A stretch of DNA of 64,000 nt, taken from assembly GCA_963082975.1 (NCBI GenBank), contig OY720345.1, forward strand, positions 56,402,528 through 56,466,527. The letters run 5' to 3'. This DNA is from Labia minor. Taxonomy: Eukaryota; Arthropoda; Insecta; Dermaptera; Spongiphoridae. The notes beneath the pieces are model-generated. The model saw only the letters and a list, made by a program, of their open reading frames with translations, was not told the DNA's origin and did no database searches. Positions within the stretch are counted from its first letter, which is position 1. The number at the start of each line of letters is the position of its first letter. A program made the translations under genes and the position numbers. Below, piece after piece: positions 1 through 10,390 of this stretch.

Positions 1-575
1 AGGGGTACCAGTCTGTATTTGTTAAAACTTGTTTCAAGCTTTTATGACTTTCCTCTGACAGAACTTCCATGTTTCTTGTTTTTGTGTTCGCAGAAAGCGG
101 AATGCGTTTAATGGTGTCAACAACATTATTCTCAAATAGAACATTTCCTACCTCAATCATGCATTCTTTAACTACATCTGCATCAGTTAAAGGTTTCATG
201 TGTTTTGCCAGAGTCCAAGAAACTCGCAAAGAAGCTTCTGCATATTTTTTCTGGGCAGTCATCTTCTGATTCAATATTTGGGTCGAAGATGCGTAACTCG
301 ACAGTAAACTGTCTATTTTAGATTTTCGAAGATTGCTTTTTATTGTGTGGGTACTTTGTGTCAAAAGATTTGTGCTTAGTTTCAAAGTGTCGTTTAACAT
401 TAGAACTTTTAATAACAGACACCGTTTGTTGACAAATCAAAAATACAGGCAGGGCTCCAATTTTGTTTGGAAGAGTAAACACGTACTGGTCAGTCTACTT
501 TGGCAAAAAGTTCCTATTCTCACTATCAAATTTCCTTTTTTTCTTATCCATTTTAAGAGGAAAAAGAGCTTTTAA
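1..575 (-). pseudogene. hAT transposase remnant with BED-finger region, N-terminal part
   Basis: The minus strand encodes a degraded transposase that continues past the left edge. From about 320 down to 1 one frame stays open and includes VSWTLAKHMKPLTDADVVKE and later IPLSANTKTRNMEVL, the pattern of ZBED/GTF2IRD2-like hAT proteins. Upstream, in another frame, are KKRKFDSENRNF and then VIKSSNVKRHFETKHKSFD, which resemble the start and the histidine half of a BED zinc finger. The expected CxxC is incomplete (only LICQQ is visible) and a stop interrupts the N-terminal part, so at least one frameshift and one stop break the reading frame. The catalytic RNase-H domain and dimerisation region would lie outside the window. 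The family call rests on motif resemblance. Confidence 0.72.
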
Positions 576-917
576 TAGTTCAAAATAATTCGTATTAATA
601 AATAAAAACACTCACCATATTATCTCTAAGCTCACTGACTCTAAATATCACTTACTGTTAACCCTTCACGCACATTTGCACACGCCACAATAGCAATCAA
701 CGAATACGCAGATGCAAAACAACAGCATTGAAATGACAGTTCTGCGTAGAGAAGACTCGCCCTCAGTCCATAACCAGGTTAGGGAGCAAAACAATAACTC
801 GCGCCCCTAACCCCCACCACTATTTTGCTCTCAGTTGTAAGTGATGCCTTTCGTTGACCGCGCTGTCATTAGACTCGCCCGGGCTGATTCTGTGAGGCGG
901 CGCCATACTATATTTTT

Positions 918-1566
918 ACCGACCGACGATAGTAAGGGAGGTATTGTTTTCACACCAAATTTCACATGTGGAGATTTTTACATATCTCCACGAATCATGC
1001 ATTTTCTAAACAGAAAAAAGTATTTTTAGCATGATGTCTGTCCGTCCGTCCGTCTGTCCGTCCGTCTGTCCGTCCGTCCGTATAGATGTGTACAGCCTGA
1101 ACGGCTCAACCGATTTTGATGAAATTTGGTATATTTACTTAATGCATCAGTGGGATGAATTGATCAACTTTTGGTGCAATTCCGGAAACCGGAAGTGGTA
1201 GTATTAGCGATCGACGATAGGAAGGAAAGGGTTATTTTCACACCAAAGGAGATTTTTTTATATATCACCACGAATCATGCACTTTGTATTGGTTTTATCC
1301 TCGAGAAAAATCATATTTATTAGTTTTTTCTTGATTTAAAATTATATGACGTCATCCAGCCATTCATGACGTCACAACCTGGTCTTGCATATATATTATA
1401 AATAAAATAAAATTAAAAATGTTTATATTTATTATTTATGTATCCATATCTGTTTTTTATTACATTAATAGATATATTAAAATTATTTGAAATTGTTTCT
1501 GTAGCTGGAAATTAATTTATTTCAAACAGTCGGTCGGTTCGGACCTGGCCACAGGTCAACTTATTT
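918..1566 (+). mobile_element. HINE copy A (Helentron-like non-autonomous element)
   Basis: This is the best full-length reference copy. It starts ACCGACCGACG after a T run and ends GGTCAACTTATT. A sub-terminal inverted repeat pairs CCGACCGAC near the 5' end with GTCGGTCGG near the 3' end. A GTCC/GTCT microsatellite occupies about 1036-1080. A hairpin (GACCTG-GCCA-CAGGTC) sits about 8 bp from the 3' end. There is no transposase and no TA duplication. Sub-TIR, GTCY microsatellite, 3' stem-loop and insertion in T runs are hallmarks of DINE-1/HINE elements moved by Helentrons. Two TGACGTCA octamers lie at 1347-1354 and 1367-1374. Confidence 0.72.
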
Positions 1567-1652
1567 ACAAACTGCTTGAACTTTTACGCGATCCGCAAAA
1601 ATTAGGCAGGCGATCCGTATCCGGTCCGCGGTCCGCCATTTGGGGACCACTG

Positions 1653-1821
1653 ATTTAGAAGAAAGTAAAAATAAAAATACATTCTTGGTTTTCTTTAATA
1701 ATATAATTAATAATTTATTTATTTATTTATAGCCTTTTTTTAATGGTTCAGATTTACATTATTTATATATACATTTACATACAATTTATTTACAATCATT
1801 ATTCATTTCTATAATAACTAA
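1653..1821. other. AT-rich spacer
   Basis: AT-rich DNA between the hAT end and the LINE remnant. I see no feature in it. Confidence 0.4.
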
Positions 1822-2099
1822 TTACAACTGTCTTCCTACTATAATGTTGGACTTTTGCCACTGAATTGGAATAATTTTTGTTTTTAAAATGTTGTTAAAA
1901 ATTTGTATGTAGTTCTTTATTATTTTATTCTTAATTCCATCAGTTCTAGACATTTTTTCATTCTTCAAATTTTTAATTATATTAAGTAGTTCCGACTCCA
2001 AAAAAGGGGGAACACTTTCTTTTGTTTGATCATTGTCAATTCTTTCTTTCCATTCTTCACCCGAATAGAGTTTTATATAAAAATCGGTTGCCAATTTAG
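1822..2099 (-). pseudogene. non-LTR retrotransposon reverse transcriptase fragment (RTE-like)
   Basis: The minus strand encodes FYIKLYSGEEWKERID and then SELLNIIKNLKNEKMSRTDG, followed by KIIPIQWQKSNIIV. This matches the finger region of RTE-type reverse transcriptases (FYxxLYS, then LKNGKAPGPDGI, then IPxxWxxANI), with the usual APGPDG degraded to MSRTDG. The fragment is about 90 residues and lacks the YADD active site and endonuclease. It is a dead insertion remnant. Assignment to RTE rather than a related LINE clade is by eye. Confidence 0.6.
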
Positions 2100-3060
2100 T
2101 AATATTTGAGCTATTGAATTCACACAGGCTTATTATTTTTGTCCATTAAACATGGGATCATTCGTTTGCCTCTAGATAGGTCACGTTTAATTTTCCTAAT
2201 TGATGTGTGTGGAACTAATAATGAATTATTATTATATTATCGTTAAATCTTTTTAAATCATTCTTTATATTGTACTTGACCGTTTTGCATACTATATTGT
2301 GATCTATATTGCATATTTATTAAAATACCTCATCCTGAATGGAATAAATGGTATCCTATAAATTCTTGATTTTAACGATGAAATAATCCACATTAAAAAT
2401 GAACTGAAGAGTCTTGAATGCAAAAATTACAATAAAATCCAAGAACAATATAAAATTATGGAAAAATGTCTAACAGTATTACAAAATAATTAATGCATTA
2501 AAAAAGATAAAATCTCAGATGAAACAAAAAACCCATAAAATTAGGGAACAAATTAAAAAAGAAAAGAAACTCTTTAATCAACCGAATAATTAATAATTAA
2601 TTTAAATATTTCTTCAACCAACAAAATAACAACAAATCTATATTTTGAAAATATTAAAAACTAATAAATTAATCAGATTACATGGACTTTAATATATATA
2701 ATGTATTTATTTCAAATTAAAGAATACTAATATCAGAGAGTGTTTTGATTATTTTGTAAAGAACCATACTCTAGTTCATTTTTATATTACAAAATAAGAT
2801 AAGTTTAAATTAATGCAATTCTTAGAATTTGCTTGTTATTATATTTTCTTTTCTATTCATGTTTCTTTTTAAATTGGTTCCAAAATGTTATTTATCTAAA
2901 GGAGAATATATCTGATCATTTACTTTATATTTCACCAAAGTTTATATAAAATACAAACAAACTTTTAAATCCTTTATGTTTAAAATTCTTATTTTTTTAT
3001 ATCTTGGGGTATCTATATACTACTTTAGGAATGGTATAATAGTCTTTAAAAGAAATACTT
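2100..3060. other. AT-rich intergenic DNA
   Basis: Mostly A/T with short homopolymers. No coding pattern or inverted repeat was recognised. Confidence 0.4.
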
Positions 3061-3290
3061 AGAAAAGCCTCTCTTGTTTGGTCAAAAGATTCAGTCGGTT
3101 TGGTGTGTCATCTCTCATTACATGGGTGACCAATGTATCATTTTGCTTATTGGTCAGATGTTCGCCGAGGTCTCGAAACCATTCCAAATTCTGTTCCTTC
3201 TAGAAAAAAAATGCCGCGCCTTCTCGCCAGCTCCGGTTTCTTCTTTAATCGACAAATCCTTCTGATCTTCGAAAAAATGATCCATGACAA
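3060..3290. other. GC-richer island 1
   Basis: About 230 bp of more balanced composition in AT-rich surroundings. A 63-codon open frame here has no recognisable domain. It could be a regulatory element, an unannotated exon or old repeat DNA. Confidence 0.25.
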
Positions 3291-3885
3291 CCCTGTTTTC
3301 TAAAAAGATATATTATATAATTTTTTTTAACAAATCTGCATTTAAAAAAAAAACATTTTAACAAACATTTTATTTCTAAATAACAAATGATCTTTTCAAA
3401 TTCCAAATACACTTTAAAGGCTATATAACTGTGTTTTGTTTTATTTTTAATGTTAAAAATTTAGTTTGCATTAATTAATTTTATGAATATTTAATTTTAA
3501 ACATTCGACATTTTCATAACTATTATTTTGGTGTATATTGTATATATTCACACTTGTTTATACTTTACTTTTCCTATATTAAATCATATAAAGGAAATGT
3601 AAAAAAAATCTTGTTTTAAATATTTATTGTTAAAAAGGGGAAATTACCAAGGTTCACACAAGTACCCTTAGAAGAAAAGATAAAATAAATAATGGGCCTG
3701 GCAAAAATTTCGAGATACTCCGCAAATTATTCCGGAAATACAGATCGTAGCGCCACCATTAAATGTTGATTAGAAAAATAATTTTAGAGCGTTAGATTGA
3801 GTAACTAAATATCAGTTGGTTTAGTAGTTGGAACGTTATCTGGGTTTTTCAAGATTAAAAATTATCTATATCTATATATCATTAT
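3291..3885. other. AT-rich intergenic DNA
   Basis: Low-complexity AT-rich DNA. The segment 3660-3790 is slightly less AT-rich, with no recognised motif. Confidence 0.35.
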
Positions 3886-4680
3886 GACAAAAGAAGGTTT
3901 CACAGGCTTGTGAAAAAATTTGTGCTGTGTAGGGTAAAGGTAGTCTTTCAAAAACTACTTCAAAAAAATGATCCAATCGCTTTTATTCTAGAAATTTTGA
4001 TGAAAAAGATAAGTCACCCAGTCTTAAAAAAGTTGATGCAATTTTCGAAAAACTCGAGCAAAATTGGCATATTAGTAGCGTCGAGTAATAAACTATAATC
4101 GGGGGGGATAAGAGTTGGTGCATGATCGGTGGGGGTCAGGAGAGGCGGGGCTTTTAAATTAATAATACAAAAAACAACAAAGATTTAAAACTAACTACTT
4201 AAAAGAGAATAAATATAAAAAAAAAATAGCATAGAACACATTAATAGCACGACCCACCAAACAGAGAAACAAACAATAAAGTAGCGTGGTGTGGTTTTGG
4301 AAGGGGCAAGCGCGGGAACAGCATGGCCGAGGGTGGGAGGTTGACCCATTCACCAACTCTTACCTCCTCGACTATAGTCATTACCTACTAAACGGTTTAA
4401 ACCCTCAATATAAAGTTGGTTACAAAAAATTGCTAGATATTTGGGTTTCCCATGATTTGAGCTTGAAAAACATTTTAGGTAGGATCAATGCTAAGTGTAT
4501 TGTGGAACTGGAAGTAAATCGTTCACCATGAGGTAATTCCAATTGGTCAGATGATTACTTCATAACTCTACTGTGAACAACTAGAGAGATTAGACCAGAC
4601 AAGAAAGAGAATGACTCGAATTAAATAATAAGAAAGGCGTTGTCTTCCATCATGATAACACTTGTCCATGCCCCCCCCCC
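3886..4680 (+). pseudogene. mariner transposase remnant, interrupted by a MITE
   Basis: Three blocks fit a mariner transposase. FDEKDKSPSLKKVDAIFEKL at about 3997-4060 matches the end of the helix-turn-helix domain. GYKKLLDIWVSHDLSLKNIL at about 4414-4475 matches the linker containing the WVPHEL motif. A degenerate stretch ending GVVFHHDN (about 4640-4670) matches the region of the second catalytic aspartate. The sequence between the last two blocks is much shorter than in intact elements and several stops are present, so the protein is not functional. The N-terminal block (about 3886-3996) is poorly conserved. A separate 275-bp inverted-repeat element lies between blocks one and two. No mariner TIRs were found. 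Confidence 0.6.
4098..4372. mobile_element. MITE nested in the mariner remnant
   Basis: Terminal inverted repeats of about 22 bp: the left end reads ATCGGGGGGGATAAGAGTTG and the right end, read inward, GTCGAGGAGGTAAGAGTTG. The element is flanked by TATA on both sides (4094-4097 and 4373-4376), consistent with a TA-type or TATA target duplication. The GC-rich arms surround an AT-rich core with no coding capacity. Insertion into the mariner frame means it arrived later. Confidence 0.55.
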
Positions 4681-5687
4681 CATATATTTAAATTAATATA
4701 ATTTAATATTTTGTTTAAAAGAATATGATAATAAAAAATTTAATTAATCATCTCGTTGAATCTATTTCTGCAATACGATTTAATATACAAAATAAAACAA
4801 TTTAAAAGTATGTCAAATATATAAAGTAAAAATTGATATTATAACTAACAAAAAAATATATATTATAATATTACATATAATAAACACAAAAATAAACTGA
4901 TTCGAATACTTAATATATTATGTTTTTTTAATTAAGTCTGATAATAATAAAAATAATTAAATTGTTACAAATTATTTTTAACTTTTATTATTTAAATTTA
5001 ATTATTTGAATTTGAAATGTCTAAATACAAAGCAAAGAGTAAACATTTATTTTTTGTTCTTTTTTATAGAAAATCTCTAAGATTCTTATTAATAATATAA
5101 TAATAACAAATATATATATATATATATATTTATAATAATGGAAAAGCTTATTGTTAGATCCCAAAAGTGTTGAATTTTTTGTATTTTTGAATTTAGCTTA
5201 CAAAATAATGTAAATTAATTAAGAAAAAATGAATATATCTTTTAAAGAAAATTCTTTCAATATAAATAATTTTCAGAAAAATAAAAATTTAAAAAATAAA
5301 TTTTTTTTAATAAAATTTTTCCTAAAATTATTATGTTTCTTCTAGGAACTTCCTTTTTCCAACATTTTCAAAACATAGCTTTTAAAAATGACGAGGGTTT
5401 AAACAGGTAGCCTTGGAAACGAAAGGATTGGATTGAAAGGCCACCCATAAAGACATTTAAAATGTTTTGTATATTATACATTTTTGGAGAGAGTTCAAAA
5501 ATTGATTTTAATGAAAAAATATTAATATTTTCATAATAAATAGATTAAATATGTCATATCATGGCGATGTTAATGAAAATAATTGGAAAAGAAAGAAAGA
5601 AAATTTAATAAATAATTTAATAAAGTATATATATATAGTACCGGGACCCACCAATAGGTCAATAAAAAAAATGATTCTTTATTATAA
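4681..5687. other. AT-rich intergenic DNA with microsatellites
   Basis: A C homopolymer (about 12 C) ends near 4681 and a TA microsatellite lies at about 5110-5130. The rest is AT-rich with nothing recognisable. Confidence 0.4.
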
Positions 5688-6096
5688 GGTTTGGCTGGTA
5701 ATACTAATACCTGATTCACCGAATCGCCATTCAAATAATAACATACAAACAGAAAAGTAGGCCTGTTGACATAAAATATACTCGACCCTTTAACAAATTT
5801 ATACAATTTATTTTTATATACTTGAAAAATTTTACAATTTATTATAATTTTTAAATGGGATTTTTAAAAATGACACATTAGAAATTTGTTTCCTAAAATG
5901 TTTCAAATTAATTAAAATAAATTGATTTTCATTTCAATACCTGGGGCACCGAGCTATCGCTCGACCCTTTAACAAATTTATACAATTTATTATTATATAT
6001 TTTAAACATTTTACAATTTTTTAATTATTTATTACAATTGGGTTTGGCTGGTAATATTAATACCTGATTCATCGAATCGCCATTCAAATAATTTAA
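5688..6096 (+). repeat. two interleaved direct repeats (A-B...B-A order)
   Basis: Block A (starts GGTTTGGCTGGTAATA, about 52 bp) occurs near 5690 and again near 6043. Block B (starts CTCGACCCTTTAACAAAT, about 35 bp) occurs near 5780 and near 5962. The second B is preceded by ACCGAGCTATCGCTCGA, a short hairpin that recurs inverted at 14676-14700. This looks like partial tandem copies of a dispersed repeat of unknown class. Confidence 0.55.
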
Positions 6097-6303
6097 AAGA
6101 ACATACTATACCTCTATTTTTATCAATATATATTCAATAACCGCAGAAATTAAGTCTTTCTGTCGGGAAATTTTGACGTTATAGGCTCAAAATTACATCA
6201 TACATTACATCACAATATTCTTGCATATCTCAGAAATTAATTTTTTAAAATTTGATATCTACATGTTGTCATTCAAAGGATGGTTTCTGAGAACAAATTT
6301 ACA

Positions 6304-6325
6304 TATATATATATATATATATATA
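6304..6325. repeat. (AT)n microsatellite at mariner insertion site
   Basis: An AT tract directly abuts the left terminus of the mariner-derived element. A shorter AT tract abuts its right end, so the element landed inside an AT microsatellite. Confidence 0.6.
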
Positions 6326-6833
6326 AGGTGCTTGAATAAGTTCTCGCTGTTTTCTTACAGAAAGCGTTTCCAGTAATATAAGTGGATGATATTTCTGAAA
6401 CGAACGCATTTCCAGGAAATACTGTTCGTATTCTTGAACGCCAGTGTGTTTCTGTTTGCCACAGTGTCAACCACATTTTGTTCTGAGTGCTTAAAGATGT
6501 CGAGTTTTGTGCCACGAAAAGAGTATTTGCGGGGAATTCTATTGCATTATTTTATACAGAGAAGAAATCAGCACCTGAAGCACACCGAATTCTTGTTGAG
6601 ACGTATGGGGAACATGCTCTGTCGGAAACGACTTGCAGAGACTGGTTTCGACGGTTCAAAAATGACGATTTTGATTTTCAAGATAAAGAACGTTCTTGCG
6701 CACCGAAAAAGTTTAAAGACGAAAAAGTAGTGTCTTGTGATGGGCTGTACTTTGAGTGACGTGTCGTGCACCACATTGTGTAAATAAAGCATTGATTTTC
6801 ACAAAAAAACAGCGAGAACTTATTCAAGCACCT
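6326..6833 (+). mobile_element. internally deleted mariner (508 bp) with intact TIRs
   Basis: Both ends carry a perfect 28-bp terminal inverted repeat beginning AGGTGCTTGAATAAG, flanked by TA (6324-6325 and 6834-6835). From the ATG at 6497 the sequence encodes MSSFVPRKEYLRGILLHYF. After a one-base frame change it continues SAPEAHRILVETYGEHALSE and CRDWFRRFKNDDF, the mariner DNA-binding domain. Directly after KKFKDE the frame runs into SCDGLYFE and a stop, the transposase C-terminus. The DD34D catalytic domain is therefore deleted. The element cannot move alone but keeps both ends, so an intact relative could in principle mobilise it. Confidence 0.85.
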
Positions 6834-6835
6834 TA

Positions 6836-7601
6836 TATATATATATACAAACATATATACAAACAATTTTAGCTAGCATAATAAGATTAGATATATATAT
6901 ATATTTGAGTTGATTTTCAATAACCATTTATCTTTGATTAATTTGATAAATTATTTATGCCCAAAATTGCAATACCCTATCAAACAATATAAAGATTAAT
7001 ATGAAACAGTTAATACTTTCTTCAATAAAGCATGGGAAAAGGATAGTTTTTATAAATATAACAAAGTAGAATAAATTTCTTAAGATCTAAAGAGGCAAAA
7101 ATGTATATATAATACTATTTGTAATTTTTTCCAAGAATAGAAAATAAAAATGAGAATAAGTTGAAATTGAATTGTGTGTGGGTGTGTGAGATTTGGTAAA
7201 GGGTTCGTTAAAATTTTTGATACCTAGTTTAGTTATTTTGTATAATCTATTATTAATTCATTTTAATTTATTAATTATAATAAATAATTATTAAAATTTA
7301 AAATGACATTAAAAGATTTAACCTTAAGTGACGTTGTCAGATTTTAATATTGAATAAAATTAAACTTGTTAACAAATTAAAAACTAAAATGCGCATAAAG
7401 TAAATAAATTAGTTAACTTATACCTACACAGAGGTTTGTATTTAAAATTATTTTTAATATTTTCTAAATAATTATTGATTTATATACTTTCTTATAAAAA
7501 AGAAAATCTTAATAATTAGAATTATTTGAATAATTATAGATTCACTTTTGTGAATTTTCTTCAAATAATTTTTAAATAAACAAAAATTTATATATTTTCA
7601 C
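6836..7601. other. AT-rich intergenic DNA
   Basis: Short AT microsatellites at about 6836-6905, otherwise low-complexity AT-rich DNA. Confidence 0.4.
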
Positions 7602-7614
7602 AATATAATATAAT
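7602..7614. repeat. target site duplication of Jockey-like LINE (3' side)
   Basis: AATATAATATAAT occurs here and identically at 8887-8899, flanking the LINE. A 13-bp duplication is typical of target-primed reverse transcription. The sequence is low-complexity, so chance identity is not excluded. Confidence 0.6.
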
Positions 7615-7840
7615 TTTTTTTTTTTTTTTTTTTTTTTATTAAAAGATACAAAGATCCTTTAAGGTTATTACAATCTGATCTTTTACATATTAGATCAATA
7701 AGCAATTTTTTTCTAACCTAAATATTACGATGCAATTAAACAAAGGTCTTTACTCAATAGTTTGCCTTGTGGTCTTGTCACATTAACTACACTAAGTTTA
7801 ACGAGTAGCACAACTCGCACAATACTCTGCTTTGCACTAT

Positions 7841-8302
7841 TCACTTTCTCACTAACTCAAAAGGTTTCCTTCTCTTGAGCCTTCTTATCTGGTTTGTGTT
7901 GTCTAGGAGCTGGTTAAGTAACCTTTGTTCGTGGCTACTAGCAAATTTAGCAATAGTTTGGTCAACAGTATCCATTTGTAGGTCCCGATGGATATCTCTG
8001 TTTCGGCAGTACCAAGGTGCATCAACGATACTTCTTAGTACTTTGTTCTGAAATCGTTGGATCACTTCTATGGTGCTTCCGCTGGCACAACCCCAAAGTT
8101 GGATGCCGTAGGTCCAAACAGGTTTTAGTATTTGCTTGTACAAAAGCAGTTTATTGAATGTAGACAACTTGGAATTTCTTCCAAGAAGCCAGTACATTTT
8201 TTTTAGTTTGATTCCATGTTCTTCACGTTTCTTTTTGACATGCACTTTCCAGCGTAGTCTCGCGTCAAGTGTCATTCCCAGATATTTAGCAAACATCAAC
8301 AT
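7841..8302 (-). pseudogene. Jockey-like LINE ORF2 C-terminal segment
   Basis: An open frame of about 153 codons reads KYLGMTLDARLRWKVHVKKK, then LLYKQILKPVWTYGIQLWGC and RFQNKVLRSIVDAPWY. This is the conserved thumb and C-terminal region of Jockey-clade ORF2. Just upstream (8303-8390), in other frames, lie LNENKSVHIDFT and a degraded linker, so frameshifts separate it from the RT core. The original stop region lies near the left end of this segment, about 200 bp before the poly(A) tail. Confidence 0.75.
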
Positions 8303-8382
8303 GGGGGATCTGGGTATCGTTGATTCGGATGGGTAAATGTTGTCTTCGTTTATTGGTAAAGTCTATATGCACAGACTTGTTT

Positions 8383-8886
8383 TCATTTAACTTGATACGC
8401 CAAGTTTTGGTCCAGGTCAGGGATATCACTGGCATATAATAGGTAGAGTATTGGATCCAACACACTACCTTGCGGTACTTTTGCCTTGATTTCTTTTAGT
8501 TCTGAATATACATCCTCTTGTTTAATTCTGAAATATCTATCTGACAGGTAGGATTGCAACAACTGGGAAAATTCTTGAGGCACAAACAAGTTCAGTTTAT
8601 GAAACAAACCTTCGTGCCACACTTTGTCAAAAGCTTGTGCAACATCAAGGAAGACAGTCGAACAGACTTTTCTTTCTTCTAATGTCTTTTCGATGACGTT
8701 TGTTATTCTGTGAACTTGCTCAATTGTCGAGTGTCTTTCTCTAAAACCGAATTGATGAGAAGGTATCAGGTTCTTTTCCTCTATTATAGGTTTAATTCTC
8801 TTCAAGAGTATTTTCTCGTACAATTTAGAGATAACTGGTAGCAAAGATATAGGTCTATAGGATGCTACGTCATTAAGAGATTTCCT
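8383..8886 (-). pseudogene. Jockey-like reverse transcriptase segment, active site deleted
   Basis: The frame contains SYRPISLLPVISKLYEKIL, then HQFGFRERHSTIEQVHRIT, VFLDVAQAFDKVWHEGL and KAKVPQGSVLDPILYLLYAS. These are RT blocks 1-4, including the AFDKVWH aspartate. Just after DIPDLDQNLA the sequence jumps to WRIKLNENKS, so the block with the second catalytic motif (FADD/YADD) is missing. The junction is near 8400. The RT therefore lacks part of its active site. Upstream codons at 8887-8934 are flanking host sequence, not LINE. Confidence 0.8.
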
Positions 8887-8899
8887 AATATAATATAAT

Positions 8900-9350
8900 G
8901 ACATTATACATCGGGTGTGAAGTAAAGTAAACACGTGTTTTTAACTTTGTACAGCATTGACATTATTGAACAGCAGAATTTTTTTAAACATTTATTAATA
9001 TTTTAATTACATTATATTTATCTTGATGAAGATAATGTCTGAATCAAAGAGTATATGTTCATATATTATAAACAATATTTTATTTAATATTTTTATTTTA
9101 ATTATTTTACTAAAATATTTATATTTACATTAATGATTTCAAAAAAAAAGAAATTACAGAGCAATTTTAGATTATATTATTAAATAGAATTTAAAAAAGA
9201 AAAAAAAATAGATTTGAAAGTTTTTCAATGTTTAATTTAATGGCCATTATTTTGGTAAATAGGAGACAAATGTTTGTTAATATTTTTTCCCTTCCAATTG
9301 ATGTCATATTCTATTTAATTATCATTTTTATTATTTATTTATTTAAGATT
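8900..9350. other. AT-rich intergenic DNA
   Basis: Low-complexity AT-rich DNA between the LINE and the solo LTR. Nothing recognisable. Confidence 0.4.
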
Positions 9351-9355
9351 ATGAA

Positions 9356-9881
9356 TGTTCAGTCGTGAAGTCTCACGCCATCTAGTGGTTCTTGCACGAT
9401 TCACCGTTCCCCCTCTTGGCCTGAGTCCGGCCGATCGTCGCCACAGCGAACACTTGACTCCCACCTCTCTTCGCAACCACATCGCCTCCTTGAATACCTT
9501 GTTTCAAAGAATCCCTCAACCGCCATCTTCGTTTATCCCTTTACTACAATTATTTATCCCCTTTTTATCACTCACCACACCACACCACCCCCTCGACTCT
9601 CAGCCAACCCTTGTTGCTGAGAACTCCACCGCTTCCAATTACGTTTTCCAAATCTCTCATTCTACACATCCACACAACCGCTATCTCTCTCTCTCTCTCG
9701 CCCTTATATACCACCCGATTCGCACCCTATCATCCTCCCCTTCGTGTCCTTTCTCTCGTAATTTGTACATAACTCAACTCGCTGTATATAAAAAACCTGG
9801 ATTGTTCAAATAAACAAGCCTCATCACAGATCGCCTTTTTATTTTAATTTTGTTTTTTCACCCGGCCTCCGGCCCTTTACA
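9356..9881 (+). mobile_element. solo LTR of an LTR retrotransposon
   Basis: A 526-bp element starting TGT and ending ACA, flanked by the 5-bp duplication ATGAA (9351-9355 and 9882-9886). It is GC-richer than its surroundings. It has a TATA-like TATATAAAA (about 9784-9792), an AATAAA signal (about 9810) and a T-rich U5-like stretch. No internal gag or pol flanks it, so the internal region was probably lost by LTR-LTR recombination. A 5-bp duplication fits Ty3/gypsy, Pao or Copia groups and the clade cannot be settled. A 152-codon open frame inside it looks incidental. Confidence 0.75.
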
Positions 9882-9886
9882 ATGAA

Positions 9887-10257
9887 AGTGTTGAAAATAT
9901 TTATCGTCTTGAGTTCTTAAATATATTAATGAGCAATTATCATTTAGATAAATTTTCGACAAGATTTGAAAATTATTCCTGGTGTGATGAAAATATTGAA
10001 ATAGTAATTTTATAATTAACTTAATATTTTTGTTTGATTAAAAAAAATTTATGAACTGAATTTCCAATTTTACTTTTATTTTCATATTGTTTTGTAAAGT
10101 GAATAAATTAATTAATAACAAATCAATGCAGTACATTTATTATTAATATATGTAATAATAAATATTTTCATGATATTTTTATCCGACCAATTATCATTAA
10201 TAAATCAATTTTGTTAAAATTCTATGGTTAGAATCCTTCAACTAATACTATCACTAA
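9887..10257. other. AT-rich intergenic DNA
   Basis: AT-rich with no recognised feature. Confidence 0.35.
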
Positions 10258-10390
10258 TGCGATGTGTATATACTTCCTAGTTAATGAATTAATTGACTAG
10301 AAAAAGTATGTATAATTTGAAATAATGTATACTTTCACTAAAACAAGTGAAAGCATGCATTAACTAGTTAGTGTATACACTCACTTCGAT
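10258..10390. repeat. imperfect inverted repeat, possible small MITE
   Basis: Left arm GTGTATATACTTCCTAGTT (about 10264) matches, inverted, the right arm around 10357-10383, which read inward is GTGTATACACTAACTAGTT. Between them is a small perfect hairpin, CTTTCAC...GTGAAAG. There is no clear target duplication. Confidence 0.35.

Larger units (their letters stand above)
1..1652 (-). mobile_element. hAT DNA transposon, 5' portion, split by a HINE
   Basis: The outer end of the element is at 1652. Read on the minus strand it begins CAGTGGTCCCCA, the classic hAT terminal inverted repeat. GC-richer leader DNA (1567-1652 and 580-917) then leads into the transposase remnant at 1-575. A Helentron-like element at 918-1566 interrupts the leader. 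The other terminus lies outside the window, so the expected 8-bp target duplication cannot be checked. Confidence 0.65.
7615..8886 (-). mobile_element. 5'-truncated Jockey-clade LINE
   Basis: A non-LTR retrotransposon on the minus strand with a poly(A) tail (T run at 7614-7637), a reverse-transcriptase segment and a C-terminal segment. It is truncated at the 5' end just before the RT conserved region and flanked by a 13-bp duplication (7602-7614 and 8887-8899). Both protein segments are incomplete, so it is dead. Confidence 0.78.

Noticed and set aside
1036-1080. TCCG/TCTG repeats as a CRISPR-like or minisatellite array
   Set aside because: It is the GTCY microsatellite inside a HINE, without spacers.
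9355-9813. 152-codon plus-strand open frame
   Set aside because: It starts at the last base before the solo LTR and reads through it; GC-rich LTR sequence gives a long frame by chance.
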